Assembly: GCA_016192845.1 (NCBI GenBank)
Contig: JACPTI010000102.1
Span: 1-64,000, forward strand
Direction: 5' to 3'
DNA length: 64,000 bases
From: Acidobacteriota bacterium
GTDB lineage: Bacteria; Acidobacteriota; Vicinamibacteria; Vicinamibacterales; UBA2999
In this document: positions 1 to 6,573 of the stretch, in pieces
How positions within the stretch are numbered: the stretch's first letter is position 1
Layout of the letters: each line of letters opens with the position of its first letter
Notes under the pieces: model-generated
Database searches by the model: none
What the model was told of the DNA's origin: nothing
What the model saw: the letters and a program-made list of their open reading frames with translations, nothing else
Made by a program: the position numbers and the translations under genes

Positions 1-54
1 GCGGGCGGCGACCACCGAGCGAGCCCACCCACGCCAGGTCGATGGTGCTGATTC

Positions 55-870
55 GTGAGAGGAATGAATCCGAGAACTGCGGTACCAGACAGGTTGAAAA
101 AGCGTGAGAAAACTTCAGTGAATTATCGTGAGAGACAACACCGGGTCAACAGCAAAGAACACGTGTGGCCGGTGTGGCTCCTCGCAGCACTCGGTGTCGA
201 CACGCAACGCACAAGAATCCGGTCCGAGCGCGGAACGCGCCGACCAAAAACGTGGAGCGGCTTTAATCTGAGCTTGCAGGTGAGGCACGTCTGTCAGCGG
301 TGCAACAACCGGTGGATGGCCAGGCTCGAGGCCCGGTCGCGGCCGTTCTTGCGGCCACTCATCGCAGGTACAAGGTCTGCACTCAACCCTGCAGCTCAGG
401 CCGCGATCGCAACATGGGCCATCAAAACCGCGATAGTGTTCGAAGCGACTCGTGTTGAAGGAGACTGGTTCTATTCGACAGATGATTGCAGGTTTGTACG
501 CGAGCACGCGCGCCCGTCGGCGCGCACCTCTGTCTGGCTCGGAAATTACGTCGGCAATTCCGTTGCCTTCAGTCATGCGTCTGATCTGACTGGCTCAATC
601 GGGGACGACCAGGCGATGGCGATTCACCTCACGACACTGGCGTTTGGTCGCTTGGTGATTCAAATAGCCAACGGCAAACTGCCCGCCGACGTGCCACTGG
701 ACACGGTCGTCAATGTGGACATGACGCCAGGTCCATGGAATGAGGCCGTGGTGCGTGTGTGGCCCATTGTGCAGGAGACAGCGGCGTGGCCACCGACGGT
801 GGCGCTGCAGGACACCGGCGAGGCGAGTCTGGACGCGTTTTGCGATCGATGGGGTGGAACTGAAGGGTAG
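55..870 (+). CDS. HNH-like zinc-binding protein, function unknown
   Basis: A 271-residue protein with SKEHVWPVWL at residues 33-42 and CxxCNNRWMARLE at 80-92. That pairing (an EHVWPxWL stretch followed by a CxxCN knuckle) is typical of uncharacterised HNH-endonuclease-like proteins. Most relatives have a further CxxC just before the EHVWP stretch; none is visible here, so the N-terminus is odd or reduced. The start is uncertain: GTG at 55, with an ATG at 64. Nuclease activity is inference only. It stands at the edge of a cluster of toxin-antitoxin genes. Confidence 0.6.
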   Translation: MRGMNPRTAVPDRLKKREKTSVNYRERQHRVNSKEHVWPVWLLAALGVDTQRTRIRSERGTRRPKTWSGFNLSLQVRHVCQRCNNRWMARLEARSRPFLRPLIAGTRSALNPAAQAAIATWAIKTAIVFEATRVEGDWFYSTDDCRFVREHARPSARTSVWLGNYVGNSVAFSHASDLTGSIGDDQAMAIHLTTLAFGRLVIQIANGKLPADVPLDTVVNVDMTPGPWNEAVVRVWPIVQETAAWPPTVALQDTGEASLDAFCDRWGGTEG

Positions 871-1064
871 CCGCTCGCACGCGCCCGTCAGCTTTCCGCG
901 GTTCTTCCGCCTTCGCCCAGCTTGTGTCGGTGATCGGAATGGGGTATCAAGGACCGTCTGTCGGACGGCAAGCGCCTTGTTGGCAACGTGCGAGTCGACC
1001 AATGCGATGTCAGCGGATCTTCTTTCTCTCTCAAAGCGGGAGGTCATCACGCGAGCATGCGTGA

Positions 1065-1472
1065 TCACGCCCGGCCGTCCGTGGCTCCGCCTGCATCGCC
1101 TCTGTTCTGGCGCTCCACTTCCTGGAACCAATGGTCTACGTACGTCTGAAAGCTCCCTTTTGAGTGAGTGAGCATCGGAAACTCGCGCCGGCCAACAAAT
1201 CTTGCCCGGCGATCGCTAACGACGGCTGGATCGTGGAACAACTGCCCAAGCAAGCTGGAACCACCACCGACAGTTGCATCGGGCACCAGGGCTTCGAGCT
1301 CGGTGCGGAGCTGGTTCGTCTCGTTCCACATGACTGTGTCAGGGATCTCACGCGCGTGTTCCTCGGTCGCGAGCCTGACCCAGACCTCCTGACGTTCCGT
1401 CGCAAAGATCGTGACGATCCCCTGGAGGGTCCCGGACTTGCGCTCATCGAGTCGAAAGACGTAGGCATGCAC
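1065..1472 (-). CDS. Hypothetical protein
   Basis: A 135-residue reading frame with a GTG start and no recognised domain. The first 30 residues alternate hydrophobic and polar positions (VHAYVFRLDE, LQGIVTIFA) as beta strands do, followed by an acidic, helix-like segment and a polar tail. The composition looks like a soluble protein. Other frames over the same DNA are also open, so the strand is not fully secure. It ends about 195 bases from the HNH-like gene, convergent with it, and starts about 110 bases from the ParE toxin stop. Confidence 0.45.
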   Translation of the reverse strand: MHAYVFRLDERKSGTLQGIVTIFATERQEVWVRLATEEHAREIPDTVMWNETNQLRTELEALVPDATVGGGSSLLGQLFHDPAVVSDRRARFVGRREFPMLTHSKGSFQTYVDHWFQEVERQNRGDAGGATDGRA

Positions 1473-1580
1473 GGCTTTGAAGATCCTATCGGGAAAGCCA
1501 CGATTCGCCTAGCCACGTGGCCGAGGCTAATCCGCGTTCCACCAGCCGAGATCACCTGCGGTGCGCCGACCGTGCGGGGG

Positions 1581-1913
1581 CTATGAGCGGGTTTGACGTT
1601 GTTCGCGATCCCGAAGAATCGCAGCCATCACGCGCGGGTTGCGGCGTCCGTGAAGAACGGCCACGACCCAAAGCGGCCTCTCATCAGGCGCGTAGGCGAT
1701 GAGATACTCGTCGCGCACGACATGGAATCGCAACGGGCGCCCGGTCAGGTCAGGGCGTCGGTGTCCGATATGCGGTGAGGCGACGAGAGTGCGGACGGCG
1801 GCGTGGAAATCGGCGAGTACTCCGTCGGCAGCGTCAATGTTGTCTTGCGCGATGTATTCCCAAATCTCATCAAGGTCTGCGAACGCTTCCGGGTGGAAGG
1901 CGTAGCCGCTCAT
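1581..1913 (-). CDS. parE: ParE/RelE-family toxin
   Basis: 110 residues with the usual ParE/RelE layout. An N-terminal helix pair (FHPEAFADLDEIWEYIAQDN) is followed by a beta sheet containing PLRFHVVRDEYLIAYAPDERPLWVVAVLHGRRNP. The RxxYLIxY and V..V.HGRR motifs are characteristic of toxins that poison gyrase or act on ribosomes; which of these applies cannot be told from sequence. It lies downstream of the antitoxin gene and overlaps it by 4 bases (ATGA), so the two are translationally coupled. The length is normal for an intact toxin. Confidence 0.85.
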   Translation of the reverse strand: MSGYAFHPEAFADLDEIWEYIAQDNIDAADGVLADFHAAVRTLVASPHIGHRRPDLTGRPLRFHVVRDEYLIAYAPDERPLWVVAVLHGRRNPRVMAAILRDREQRQTRS

Positions 1914-2155
1914 CCGCCGGAGCGTCGGCGCTCGCTCTTCTCGCGGAGCCGCCTGAATGCCTCCTCGCCATCCACGAGCTTGACCCGGCCGCTCTTCAGA
2001 TCGTCATAGCGACTGTCGAGCGTCTTACGGATGGAGGCCACTTCCTTGAGGTATCCGGCAAGGGCATCCTCGACGATTTCTTCGGGTGCACGCCCGCTGC
2101 TAGCGGCGAGATCGTTCAGCTTCTTGGCTGTCTCCGGCGAGACCTGCACTTCCAT
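1910..2155 (-). CDS. parD: ParD-like antitoxin
   Basis: An 81-residue protein. The N-terminus (VQVSPETAKKLNDLAASSGRAPEEIVEDALAGYL) fits a ribbon-helix-helix DNA-binding domain, and the charged C-terminal tail (DGEEAFRRLREKSERRR) would wrap the toxin. It is first in the operon and its stop overlaps the toxin start by 4 bases. Autoregulation by the antitoxin-toxin complex is usual for the family; no operator was identified here. Confidence is high because both partners are complete and correctly arranged. Confidence 0.85.
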   Translation of the reverse strand: MEVQVSPETAKKLNDLAASSGRAPEEIVEDALAGYLKEVASIRKTLDSRYDDLKSGRVKLVDGEEAFRRLREKSERRRSGG

Positions 2156-2159
2156 GCGC

Positions 2160-2360
2160 TTACTGTACGGCTTACGATGGTGTCGGGCAAGTGCTCAGGC
2201 GGCCTGGCGAAGGTCGTCGATCCGCTTGAGCCAGCCGGCGATCTGGTTCCAACTGGCTGGCATTAGGGACGCCAGCTCCAACGCGTTGACTCGACGCAAC
2301 TTCCCGATGCACCCTAACGTGTGTTCGAACCTCTGCGCGAGCTGACAGCGATGGTCAAGA
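2160..2360. repeat. MPASWNQ repeat, copy 1
   Basis: The stretch around GGTTCCAACTGGCTGGCATT is shared with 3557-3720 and 4990-5110. Read on the minus strand it encodes a peptide ending LASLMPASWNQIAGWLKRID, followed by a stop at 2195. The similarity to copy 3 extends past that stop (TACTGTACGGCTT and GGCAAGT.CTCAGGC are shared). The minus frame runs back to two ATGs at 2404-2407 that overlap the plus-strand coding region opposite. Whether this is an eroded gene or a non-coding repeat is unresolved. Confidence 0.7.
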
Positions 2361-2363
2361 ACC

Positions 2364-2846
2364 GTGGCCGCTGATCTCCGAAACGCCTTTCGGGTCTCGT
2401 TCATCATGAGCGAGGCCCCGATGCCGATCGCTTCCGCTTCGGAAATTCTCACCGAAGTTCAATCCCGATCCGCTTGGGACGGAGCGTCGATCTCGCCCGC
2501 GGACGCGCAGTGTCCTCTCGTGCACATCGATTGGCACGAAGGCCACGGATTCGTCTTCCAGTGCTACGAAAACGAGGAATCCTGGAGCGACTTTCTGGTG
2601 ACCGGTCAGCATTTCTCGCCGCCCTCGATCGAAGTGGAGCTCGGCGGCCAGGCGCTCGAGCGGTGGCCGCGCGAACTATTCGTATCTGCGGAACTTGCGA
2701 CTGAGGCCCTGAATCATTTCTTGGACTACGGCAAGCAAGACCCGGCGCTCGAGTGGGTCCGAATCGACGGCTTTCCCCGGAAAATCGTGTGGGAAGGTCG
2801 GGAACAGAGAGAAGCGTGGGAACGCGCGAATCGGCCCAAAGAATAG
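2364..2846 (+). CDS. Imm1-like protein, copy A
   Basis: 160 residues, close to its twin at 3723-4205: both contain HEGHGFV.QCYE.EESWSDFL, GGQALERWPRELFV and KQDPALEWVRID. The pattern of a late A..AL..FL...GK.DPALEWV segment resembles polymorphic-toxin immunity proteins of the Imm1 type, but this is a tentative match. The start is taken at GTG 2364 because codons 2364-2405 differ from the twin mainly at third positions; ATG 2406 is the alternative. No cognate toxin is visible nearby. It is followed 40 bases later by a DUF104/PIN pair. Confidence 0.7.
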   Translation: MAADLRNAFRVSFIMSEAPMPIASASEILTEVQSRSAWDGASISPADAQCPLVHIDWHEGHGFVFQCYENEESWSDFLVTGQHFSPPSIEVELGGQALERWPRELFVSAELATEALNHFLDYGKQDPALEWVRIDGFPRKIVWEGREQREAWERANRPKE

Positions 2847-2886
2847 CGGGAGTCCCTCGCGCTACAATGGCGTTGAGGCCAAGCTG

Positions 2887-3114
2887 ATGACCGTGAAGGC
2901 GATCTACGAGAACGGCGTGTTCAAGCCGCGTGAGCCGATCCATCTTGCAGAGCACACTGAGGTCGAGGTCGTGATCCCGGCGGCGGCCCCGAGCGACGCC
3001 GATGATCCTACTGGATGGAAGGCGGCAGAGGCGCTGATCGGCTTCATCGATGATGCGCCTGTGGACATGGCCGAACATCACGACCATTACCTCTACGGCG
3101 CGCCGAAGGCGTGA
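2887..3114 (+). CDS. AF2212/DUF104-family antitoxin
   Basis: 75 residues beginning MTVKAIYENGVFKPREPIHLAEHTEVEVVIP. This is the signature beta-barrel start of the AF2212-like (DUF104) antitoxin family: V.A.YENGVFKPL.P..L.EG..V.V.I. The C-terminal half is acidic and likely contacts the toxin. Its stop overlaps the downstream PIN toxin start by 4 bases (GTGA), the normal antitoxin-first arrangement. Confidence 0.85.
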   Translation: MTVKAIYENGVFKPREPIHLAEHTEVEVVIPAAAPSDADDPTGWKAAEALIGFIDDAPVDMAEHHDHYLYGAPKA

Positions 3115-3527
3115 CCTTCCTCGACACCGGTTTCCTTTTTGCGCTCGTTTCAAAGAAGGACGCGCATCATGCGCGCGTCGTTGAAGTTTTTCGAACGTTC
3201 AAGAATCTTCGGCTCGCCGACCATCTGCTGACGACCAATCACGTGATTGCCGAGACAATCACGCTCACGCTAAAGATCGGCCACGACGAAACCACTCGAA
3301 TCGGCGAGCAACTCTATGCGGAGAAGTTGGCGCGCATCCATTGGGCGAGCCCCGAAGAAGAGCGCGCGGCATTTGCGTACTTCAAGCGGCACCAGGATCA
3401 GACCTACAGCTTCGTGGACTGCCTGAGCTTCGTGGTGATGGAGAAGCTGGGGATCGTCGAAGCCCTGGCGGTGGACTCGGACTTCACACACCGATTCACT
3501 GCGCGACCCGGCCCCTTGCGCAGATAA
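3111..3527 (+). CDS. PIN-domain toxin, VapC-like
   Basis: 138 residues with a GTG start overlapping the antitoxin stop. PIN-domain acidic residues are visible: D5 in FLDTGFLFAL, E48 in NHVIAETITL, and the late YSFVDCLSFVVM and DSDF motifs, which would coordinate metal for RNA cleavage. The length matches intact VapC-type ribonucleases. The partner is the DUF104 protein immediately upstream. The RNA target cannot be inferred. Confidence 0.85.
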   Translation: MTFLDTGFLFALVSKKDAHHARVVEVFRTFKNLRLADHLLTTNHVIAETITLTLKIGHDETTRIGEQLYAEKLARIHWASPEEERAAFAYFKRHQDQTYSFVDCLSFVVMEKLGIVEALAVDSDFTHRFTARPGPLRR

Positions 3528-3533
3528 GCCTTC

Positions 3534-3573
3534 ACCTCACGCGGCGCCTCGAAACCTCACGCGGCGCCTCGAA
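3534..3573. repeat. 20-bp tandem duplication
   Basis: ACCTCACGCGGCGCCTCGAA occurs twice head to tail just after the PIN toxin stop. The second unit runs into repeat copy 2. It looks like a small slippage duplication. Confidence 0.9.
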
Positions 3574-3720
3574 GCCCGTCAATTTGCCGGAGCCAGGAGT
3601 TGACCTGGTTCCAACTGGCGGGCATCAGGGACGCCAATCCCAACGCGTTGACTTCAAGCGACTTCCGGATGCACCCTAGCGCTTGTTGGAACCCGTATCG
3701 CAGCTGAAATGGATCGGCAC
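3557..3720. repeat. MPASWNQ repeat, copy 2
   Basis: It matches copy 1 over VNALGLASLMPASWNQ on the minus strand and shares GCGTCCCTGATGCC, AGTTGGAACCAG and the GGGTGCATC stretch. The stop of the minus frame is at 3557 and its two ATGs lie at 3763-3766, overlapping the plus-strand Imm1-like gene. As with copy 1 it immediately precedes an Imm1-like gene, so repeat and gene were duplicated as one block. Confidence 0.7.
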
Positions 3721-3722
3721 GC

Positions 3723-4205
3723 ATGATCGCGGACCTTCGAAGCAGCTTTCGCGTGTCGTTCATCATGAGCGAGGCTCCGCTGCCGATCCCGTCGGCGTCG
3801 GAGCTTCTCCGTGACGTTCAATCACGTCCGGTCTGGGACGGAGCGTCGATCGCGCCCGCGGACGCCGAGTATCCTCGCGTGCACGTGGATTGGCACGAAG
3901 GCCACGGATTCGTCTTGCAGTGCTACGAGGACGAGGAATCGTGGAGCGACTTTCTGGTGACGAGTCGGCACTTCTCGCCCCCTTCCATCGAGATGGAGTT
4001 GGGCGGACAAGCGCTCGAACGGTGGCCACGTGAATTGTTCGTCACGGCTGACCACGCGACGCAGGCGCTGAATTACTTCCTGGAGCACGGCAAGCAAGAC
4101 CCGGCGCTCGAGTGGGTCAGGATTGACGCTTTCCCGCGCGAAACCCTGTGGGAAGGGCGAGCCGAGAGAGAAGCCTGGGAGCGTGCGAATCCGCACAAGG
4201 GATGA
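3723..4205 (+). CDS. Imm1-like protein, copy B
   Basis: 160 residues, a close paralogue of the gene at 2364 with the same length and the same conserved blocks (DWHEGHGFVLQCYEDEESW, ERWPRELFVTADHA, KQDPALEWVRIDAF). Here the start is a clear ATG at 3723, aligned with the GTG at 2364. The family is tentatively Imm1-like from the C-terminal LEWV segment. It is followed 32 bases later by the UPF0175 antitoxin gene, as copy A is followed by a DUF104 antitoxin gene. Confidence 0.7.
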   Translation: MIADLRSSFRVSFIMSEAPLPIPSASELLRDVQSRPVWDGASIAPADAEYPRVHVDWHEGHGFVLQCYEDEESWSDFLVTSRHFSPPSIEMELGGQALERWPRELFVTADHATQALNYFLEHGKQDPALEWVRIDAFPRETLWEGRAEREAWERANPHKG

Positions 4206-4237
4206 CCACCACGCTACAATATTCTTGAGATCTATCG

Positions 4238-4501
4238 ATGGATGTTCATCTCGAAGTCCCGGAGGAATTCGCCCGACGTCTTGCGTCGGACTCCAAGGGC
4301 CTTGCGCGTGTCGCCCTCGAGGCGCTGGCTGCCGAGGGTATGCGGTCAGGAAAGCTCTCGGTATTCCAGGCGCGCACGCTCCTCGGCATTCAGTCGCGAA
4401 ACGAAATGGACGGCTTTCTGAAGGCGCGTGGCGTGTTTCTCAACCTGACCTTGGAAGACATCCAGAAGGACACCGACGCGGCGTTCGCCTCGTCGCGATG
4501 A
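4238..4501 (+). CDS. UPF0175-family antitoxin
   Basis: 87 residues: MDVHLEVPEEFARRL, then LARVALEALAAEGMRSGKLS and VFQARTLLGIQSRNEMDGFL, ending in LNLTLEDIQKDTDAA. This is the layout of the UPF0175 family, a helix-turn-helix protein usually paired with a DUF3368 PIN-like toxin. The protein looks complete. Its stop overlaps by 4 bases the start of a partner that survives only as an 18-residue stub, so this antitoxin appears orphaned. Confidence 0.85.
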   Translation: MDVHLEVPEEFARRLASDSKGLARVALEALAAEGMRSGKLSVFQARTLLGIQSRNEMDGFLKARGVFLNLTLEDIQKDTDAAFASSR

Positions 4502-4554
4502 CCGTCGTCATCGAGGACAGCTCTCCCCTCAGCTATGTCTCTGGCCTGACGTGA
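4498..4554 (+). pseudogene. Truncated DUF3368 PIN-like toxin
   Basis: The ATG overlaps the UPF0175 stop (ATGA). The product is only MTVVIEDSSPLSYVSGLT and then TGA. DUF3368 toxins start with a very similar metal-binding strand (hhVVsDTSPLxYLxxIG), so this is the first beta strand of such a toxin with the rest lost. Note E6-D7 in place of the usual S-D. The HicB stop on the other strand lies 4 bases further on, so the deletion breakpoint abuts the HicAB locus. Confidence 0.75.
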
Positions 4555-4558
4555 ACGA

Positions 4559-4780
4559 TCAGGCGACCACCTCGACTGTGCGGGCGACCGACGTGGGTTC
4601 AGGGATCGACTCACCCGATGCACGCAATTCCTCAAAGTACAAGAGGATAGCCTCCCGCATCAGACGTTCAGTCTCCTCGACCGTGTCGCCGGCGGCAACG
4701 ACACCCGGCAAGTCAGGCGCGTACGCGGAGTAGTTCCCTTCCGCGCGTTCCACAACGATCGTGTACTGCCTGTGCGTCAT
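4559..4780 (-). CDS. hicB: HicB-family antitoxin
   Basis: 73 residues from ATG 4780 (MTHRQYTIVVERAEGNYSAYAPDLPGVVAAGDTVEE). The Y.A..PDLPG.VA.GDT.EE......EAI..... pattern is the partial RNase H fold of HicB antitoxins. It starts at the ATGA overlap with the hicA stop; an upstream in-frame ATG at 4801 lies inside hicA and is less likely. The order is hicA then hicB, the common arrangement. It ends 4 bases from the stub of the DUF3368 toxin. Confidence 0.9.
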   Translation of the reverse strand: MTHRQYTIVVERAEGNYSAYAPDLPGVVAAGDTVEETERLMREAILLYFEELRASGESIPEPTSVARTVEVVA

Positions 4781-4962
4781 ACGAGTCCTGCCTGCTTCCA
4801 CACGCTTTGGAGGGTTCCAGCCTTCATGTCCTTCGAAGGGTGTCCAGCGACAACAACGATGCCTCGTTTCGTCGGATGCTTGAGGATTCGATGGCTGCCT
4901 TCCTGTCGAACCGTTTGCCAGCCGTCATCGTGAAGCCGCTTCAGCACGTCCCGGATCTTCAT
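4777..4962 (-). CDS. hicA: HicA-family mRNA interferase toxin
   Basis: 61 residues from ATG 4962: MKIRDVLKRLHDDGW, then the QEGSHRILKHP motif with the catalytic histidine, VVVAGHPSKDMKAGTLQSVWKQAGL. This is a complete double-stranded-RNA-binding-fold HicA toxin of normal length. A long in-frame extension upstream is not coding-like and runs through repeat copy 3. Translation is coupled to hicB by ATGA. Confidence 0.9.
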   Translation of the reverse strand: MKIRDVLKRLHDDGWQTVRQEGSHRILKHPTKRGIVVVAGHPSKDMKAGTLQSVWKQAGLV

Positions 4963-4989
4963 CGAGAGGACGGCAACGGCTGCCTCATG

Positions 4990-5110
4990 CGGGTACTGTA
5001 CGGCTTGCGGCACGCCCAGGCAAGTACTCAGGCACTCCGGCGCAAAGCCTCGATCTGCCTGAGCCAGTAAACGATCTGGTTCCAACTGGCAGGCATTAGG
5101 GACGCCACCG
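4990..5110. repeat. MPASWNQ repeat, copy 3
   Basis: It shares TACTGTACGGCTT, GGCAAGTACTCAGGC, CTGAGCCAG and GATCTGGTTCCAACTGGC with copy 1. On the minus strand it encodes LQAVASLMPASWNQIVYWLR followed by a stop at 5028. Unlike copies 1 and 2 it is not followed by an Imm1-like gene; it lies upstream of hicA. Confidence 0.7.
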
Positions 5111-5144
5111 CCTGTAGGTCGATTCCGGAGACACAGGCAACAGA

Positions 5145-5294
5145 TCATTCCGGACACATGGGGTAACACTGTCGGGCCGAACGGGTGTCGATCGGCTCGA
5201 GCCTCCAGGCCTCGTCGTCGAAGTACGGCAGGTCGTGTTCAAGCGCCCACTTGCGGCCGTCTCTGCCGCACGTGACCCTCGCAGCGGGGCGCAC
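5145..5294 (-). pseudogene. Degenerate reading frame upstream of repeat copy 3
   Basis: In the same minus frame as repeat copy 3, separated from it by one TGA at 5145, is a 49-codon frame containing TCGRDGRKWALEHDLPYFDD, with protein-like composition. The whole frame from 5294 to 5028 may be a broken gene whose C-terminus is the MPASWNQ peptide. No family was recognised. A non-coding explanation is possible. Confidence 0.3.
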
Positions 5295-5297
5295 CCT

Positions 5298-5492
5298 CTA
5301 CCGTGGCATCGCTCGGTCGCGTGCGATCGCTTGGGTCAGGACCGCGATGCGTGCTTCGGCATCGCTCTTCAACTGCGCGGCGTCGGCGGCAATCTGCGTC
5401 TCTCCGACGCGGTCCAATTGCGGAAGACGGCGATCGAGCGCGGCAATCACCTCACGGAGATCGGCGAGAATCTGCTCAGGACAGCGGGTCAT
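5298..5492 (-). CDS. Small helical hypothetical protein
   Basis: 64 residues from ATG 5492 (MTRCPEQILADLREVIAALDRRL). Almost the whole chain has heptad-like spacing of leucine, isoleucine and alanine, so it is probably a helical or coiled-coil protein. No family was recognised. It follows the small membrane protein at 5568-5726 on the same strand with a 75-base gap, so the two may be co-transcribed. A longer form starting at 5540 is possible. Confidence 0.45.
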   Translation of the reverse strand: MTRCPEQILADLREVIAALDRRLPQLDRVGETQIAADAAQLKSDAEARIAVLTQAIARDRAMPR

Positions 5493-5567
5493 CAGGAACG
5501 GCTCCGCACGATGGCGCGCGCTGCCGACGCCAAATGACACGTGGTTCGGATTGATGAGAGAGACAGG

Positions 5568-5726
5568 TCATCGCAGCCAAACCGCGATGAGAAGTGCACC
5601 GAGCGACGCCGCAAACACGGTCGCGCCAACGACGCGACAGATTCGATCGCTGCGTCGCGCGCTCAGCGCATTGGCGCGCTGCCATGCGTCCCATCGTCGA
5701 GCTTCAGCAGGGGAGAATTCGTGCAT
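5568..5726 (-). CDS. Small single-span membrane protein
   Basis: 52 residues from ATG 5726: a polar N-terminal half (MHEFSPAEARRWDAWQRANA) with several arginines, then one hydrophobic segment VVGATVFAASLGALLIAVWL at the C-terminus. The predicted topology is N-terminus in the cytoplasm with a tail anchor. No family was recognised. A structured repeat also found near 13.05 kb lies just upstream, about 20 bases from the start. Confidence 0.5.
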   Translation of the reverse strand: MHEFSPAEARRWDAWQRANALSARRSDRICRVVGATVFAASLGALLIAVWLR

Positions 5727-5745
5727 CGGGCTCCTCCGGCCAACG

Positions 5746-5843
5746 CCGCGATGAGGAACCCGCGGAACTGCGGGATGCTCAGAACAGCGGCACTCACTGT
5801 AACCGATATTTGCCGCAGATGCCGACAATTCGTCGAATCTGCG
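5746..5843. repeat. Structured intergenic repeat, copy A
   Basis: TGAGGAACCCGC, TGCGGGA and GCTCAGAACAGC occur in the same order and spacing at 13049-13090. The CCCGC/GCGGG pair forms a short stem. A second hairpin follows: GCCGCAGAT and ATCTGCGGC, 9-base arms, between about 5813 and 5843. Both copies of the repeat lie upstream of minus-strand genes. Confidence 0.7.
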
Positions 5844-5868
5844 GCCGGCACGCGTCGACCATGCGTCT

Positions 5869-6573
5869 CTAGGGAAGCTGATGATCGCTGACCGGCTGTT
5901 CGTCGATGTGTGAATAGCGATAGGTCATCCGAAGGGCCGAGGACCCCAGCAGCCGGAGCTGCGCGGTGGTGTCGAGCTCGACCGGCATCAGCGCGCCGTC
6001 GATGCGTCGATAGGAGCGGACCACATTGACTCGCGTGACCCAGAACGACGGGTTCTTGGCGAGTGTCCCCTCCACCCGCACCAGGTCGCCGTCCAGCGGC
6101 ATCAGGAACAGGCGGCCGTTGATGAGCGAACGGTCCTTTCGGCGCGCTTTCATGTGGACGACCACAAGCCCTTCCTCGTTGATCCCCTCGGGCCGGAAGA
6201 GGTAATTGGCCGTCGAAATCGCGACGCCCGGCGCGCGACCGTTCGCGATCAGCCGCCGCTCCTCGTCGAGCAGCGAGTGCAGGACGCGCGTGCGGATGTA
6301 CCCGGAACCCCCTTCGGCCGTGATTTCGTACTGCAGCCCTGACGCAGTCGTGAAGCTGGTCTGCACGTCGAGCCAGCCGCGCTGGCCGCTGCCCGACGCT
6401 TCGAGGCGCCGCGACGCCCGGTACTGATGCGCGCTCGCCGGACGCGCCAGGAACTTCTCCATCGCCTCGACGGCTTGCATATCCGGGACGCCTGCGGCGG
6501 ACACGTGGAGGGCGATGCCCACGGCCGCGGCGGCGGCCGCCGCACCCGTGCCGGAGGCGGTTCGGCCACGCAT
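5869..6573 (-). CDS. Periplasmic LolA/outer-membrane lipoprotein-sorting-like protein
   Basis: 234 residues with an alanine-rich signal-like N-terminus (about residues 1-27), then AVEAMEKFLARPASAHQYRASRRLEA and repeated beta strands through LVVVHMKARRKDRSLINGRLF and VNVVRSYRRIDGALMPVELD. The fold pattern resembles the incomplete beta barrel of LolA/LolB-type or similar periplasmic lipid-binding proteins; the specific ligand is unknown. It starts in a TAATG overlap with the radical SAM stop, so it is the coupled last gene of the BlaI-led operon. Confidence 0.65.
   Translation of the reverse strand: MRGRTASGTGAAAAAAAVGIALHVSAAGVPDMQAVEAMEKFLARPASAHQYRASRRLEASGSGQRGWLDVQTSFTTASGLQYEITAEGGSGYIRTRVLHSLLDEERRLIANGRAPGVAISTANYLFRPEGINEEGLVVVHMKARRKDRSLINGRLFLMPLDGDLVRVEGTLAKNPSFWVTRVNVVRSYRRIDGALMPVELDTTAQLRLLGSSALRMTYRYSHIDEQPVSDHQLP

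Larger units (their letters stand above)
4963..5297. other. Intergenic stretch with repeat copy 3 and degenerate frame
   Basis: This 335-base gap upstream of hicA holds no intact gene. It contains repeat copy 3 (4990-5110) and an open but apparently broken minus-strand frame that continues beyond it. The hicA promoter must lie in the first part of this stretch; no clear -35/-10 pair was identified. Confidence 0.6.

Noticed and set aside
1581..5110. Integron cassette array
   Set aside because: Small genes, TA loci and repeats look cassette-like, but the genes lie on both strands, the repeats lack the RYYYAAC...GTTRRRY polarity of attC sites, and no integrase gene is seen.
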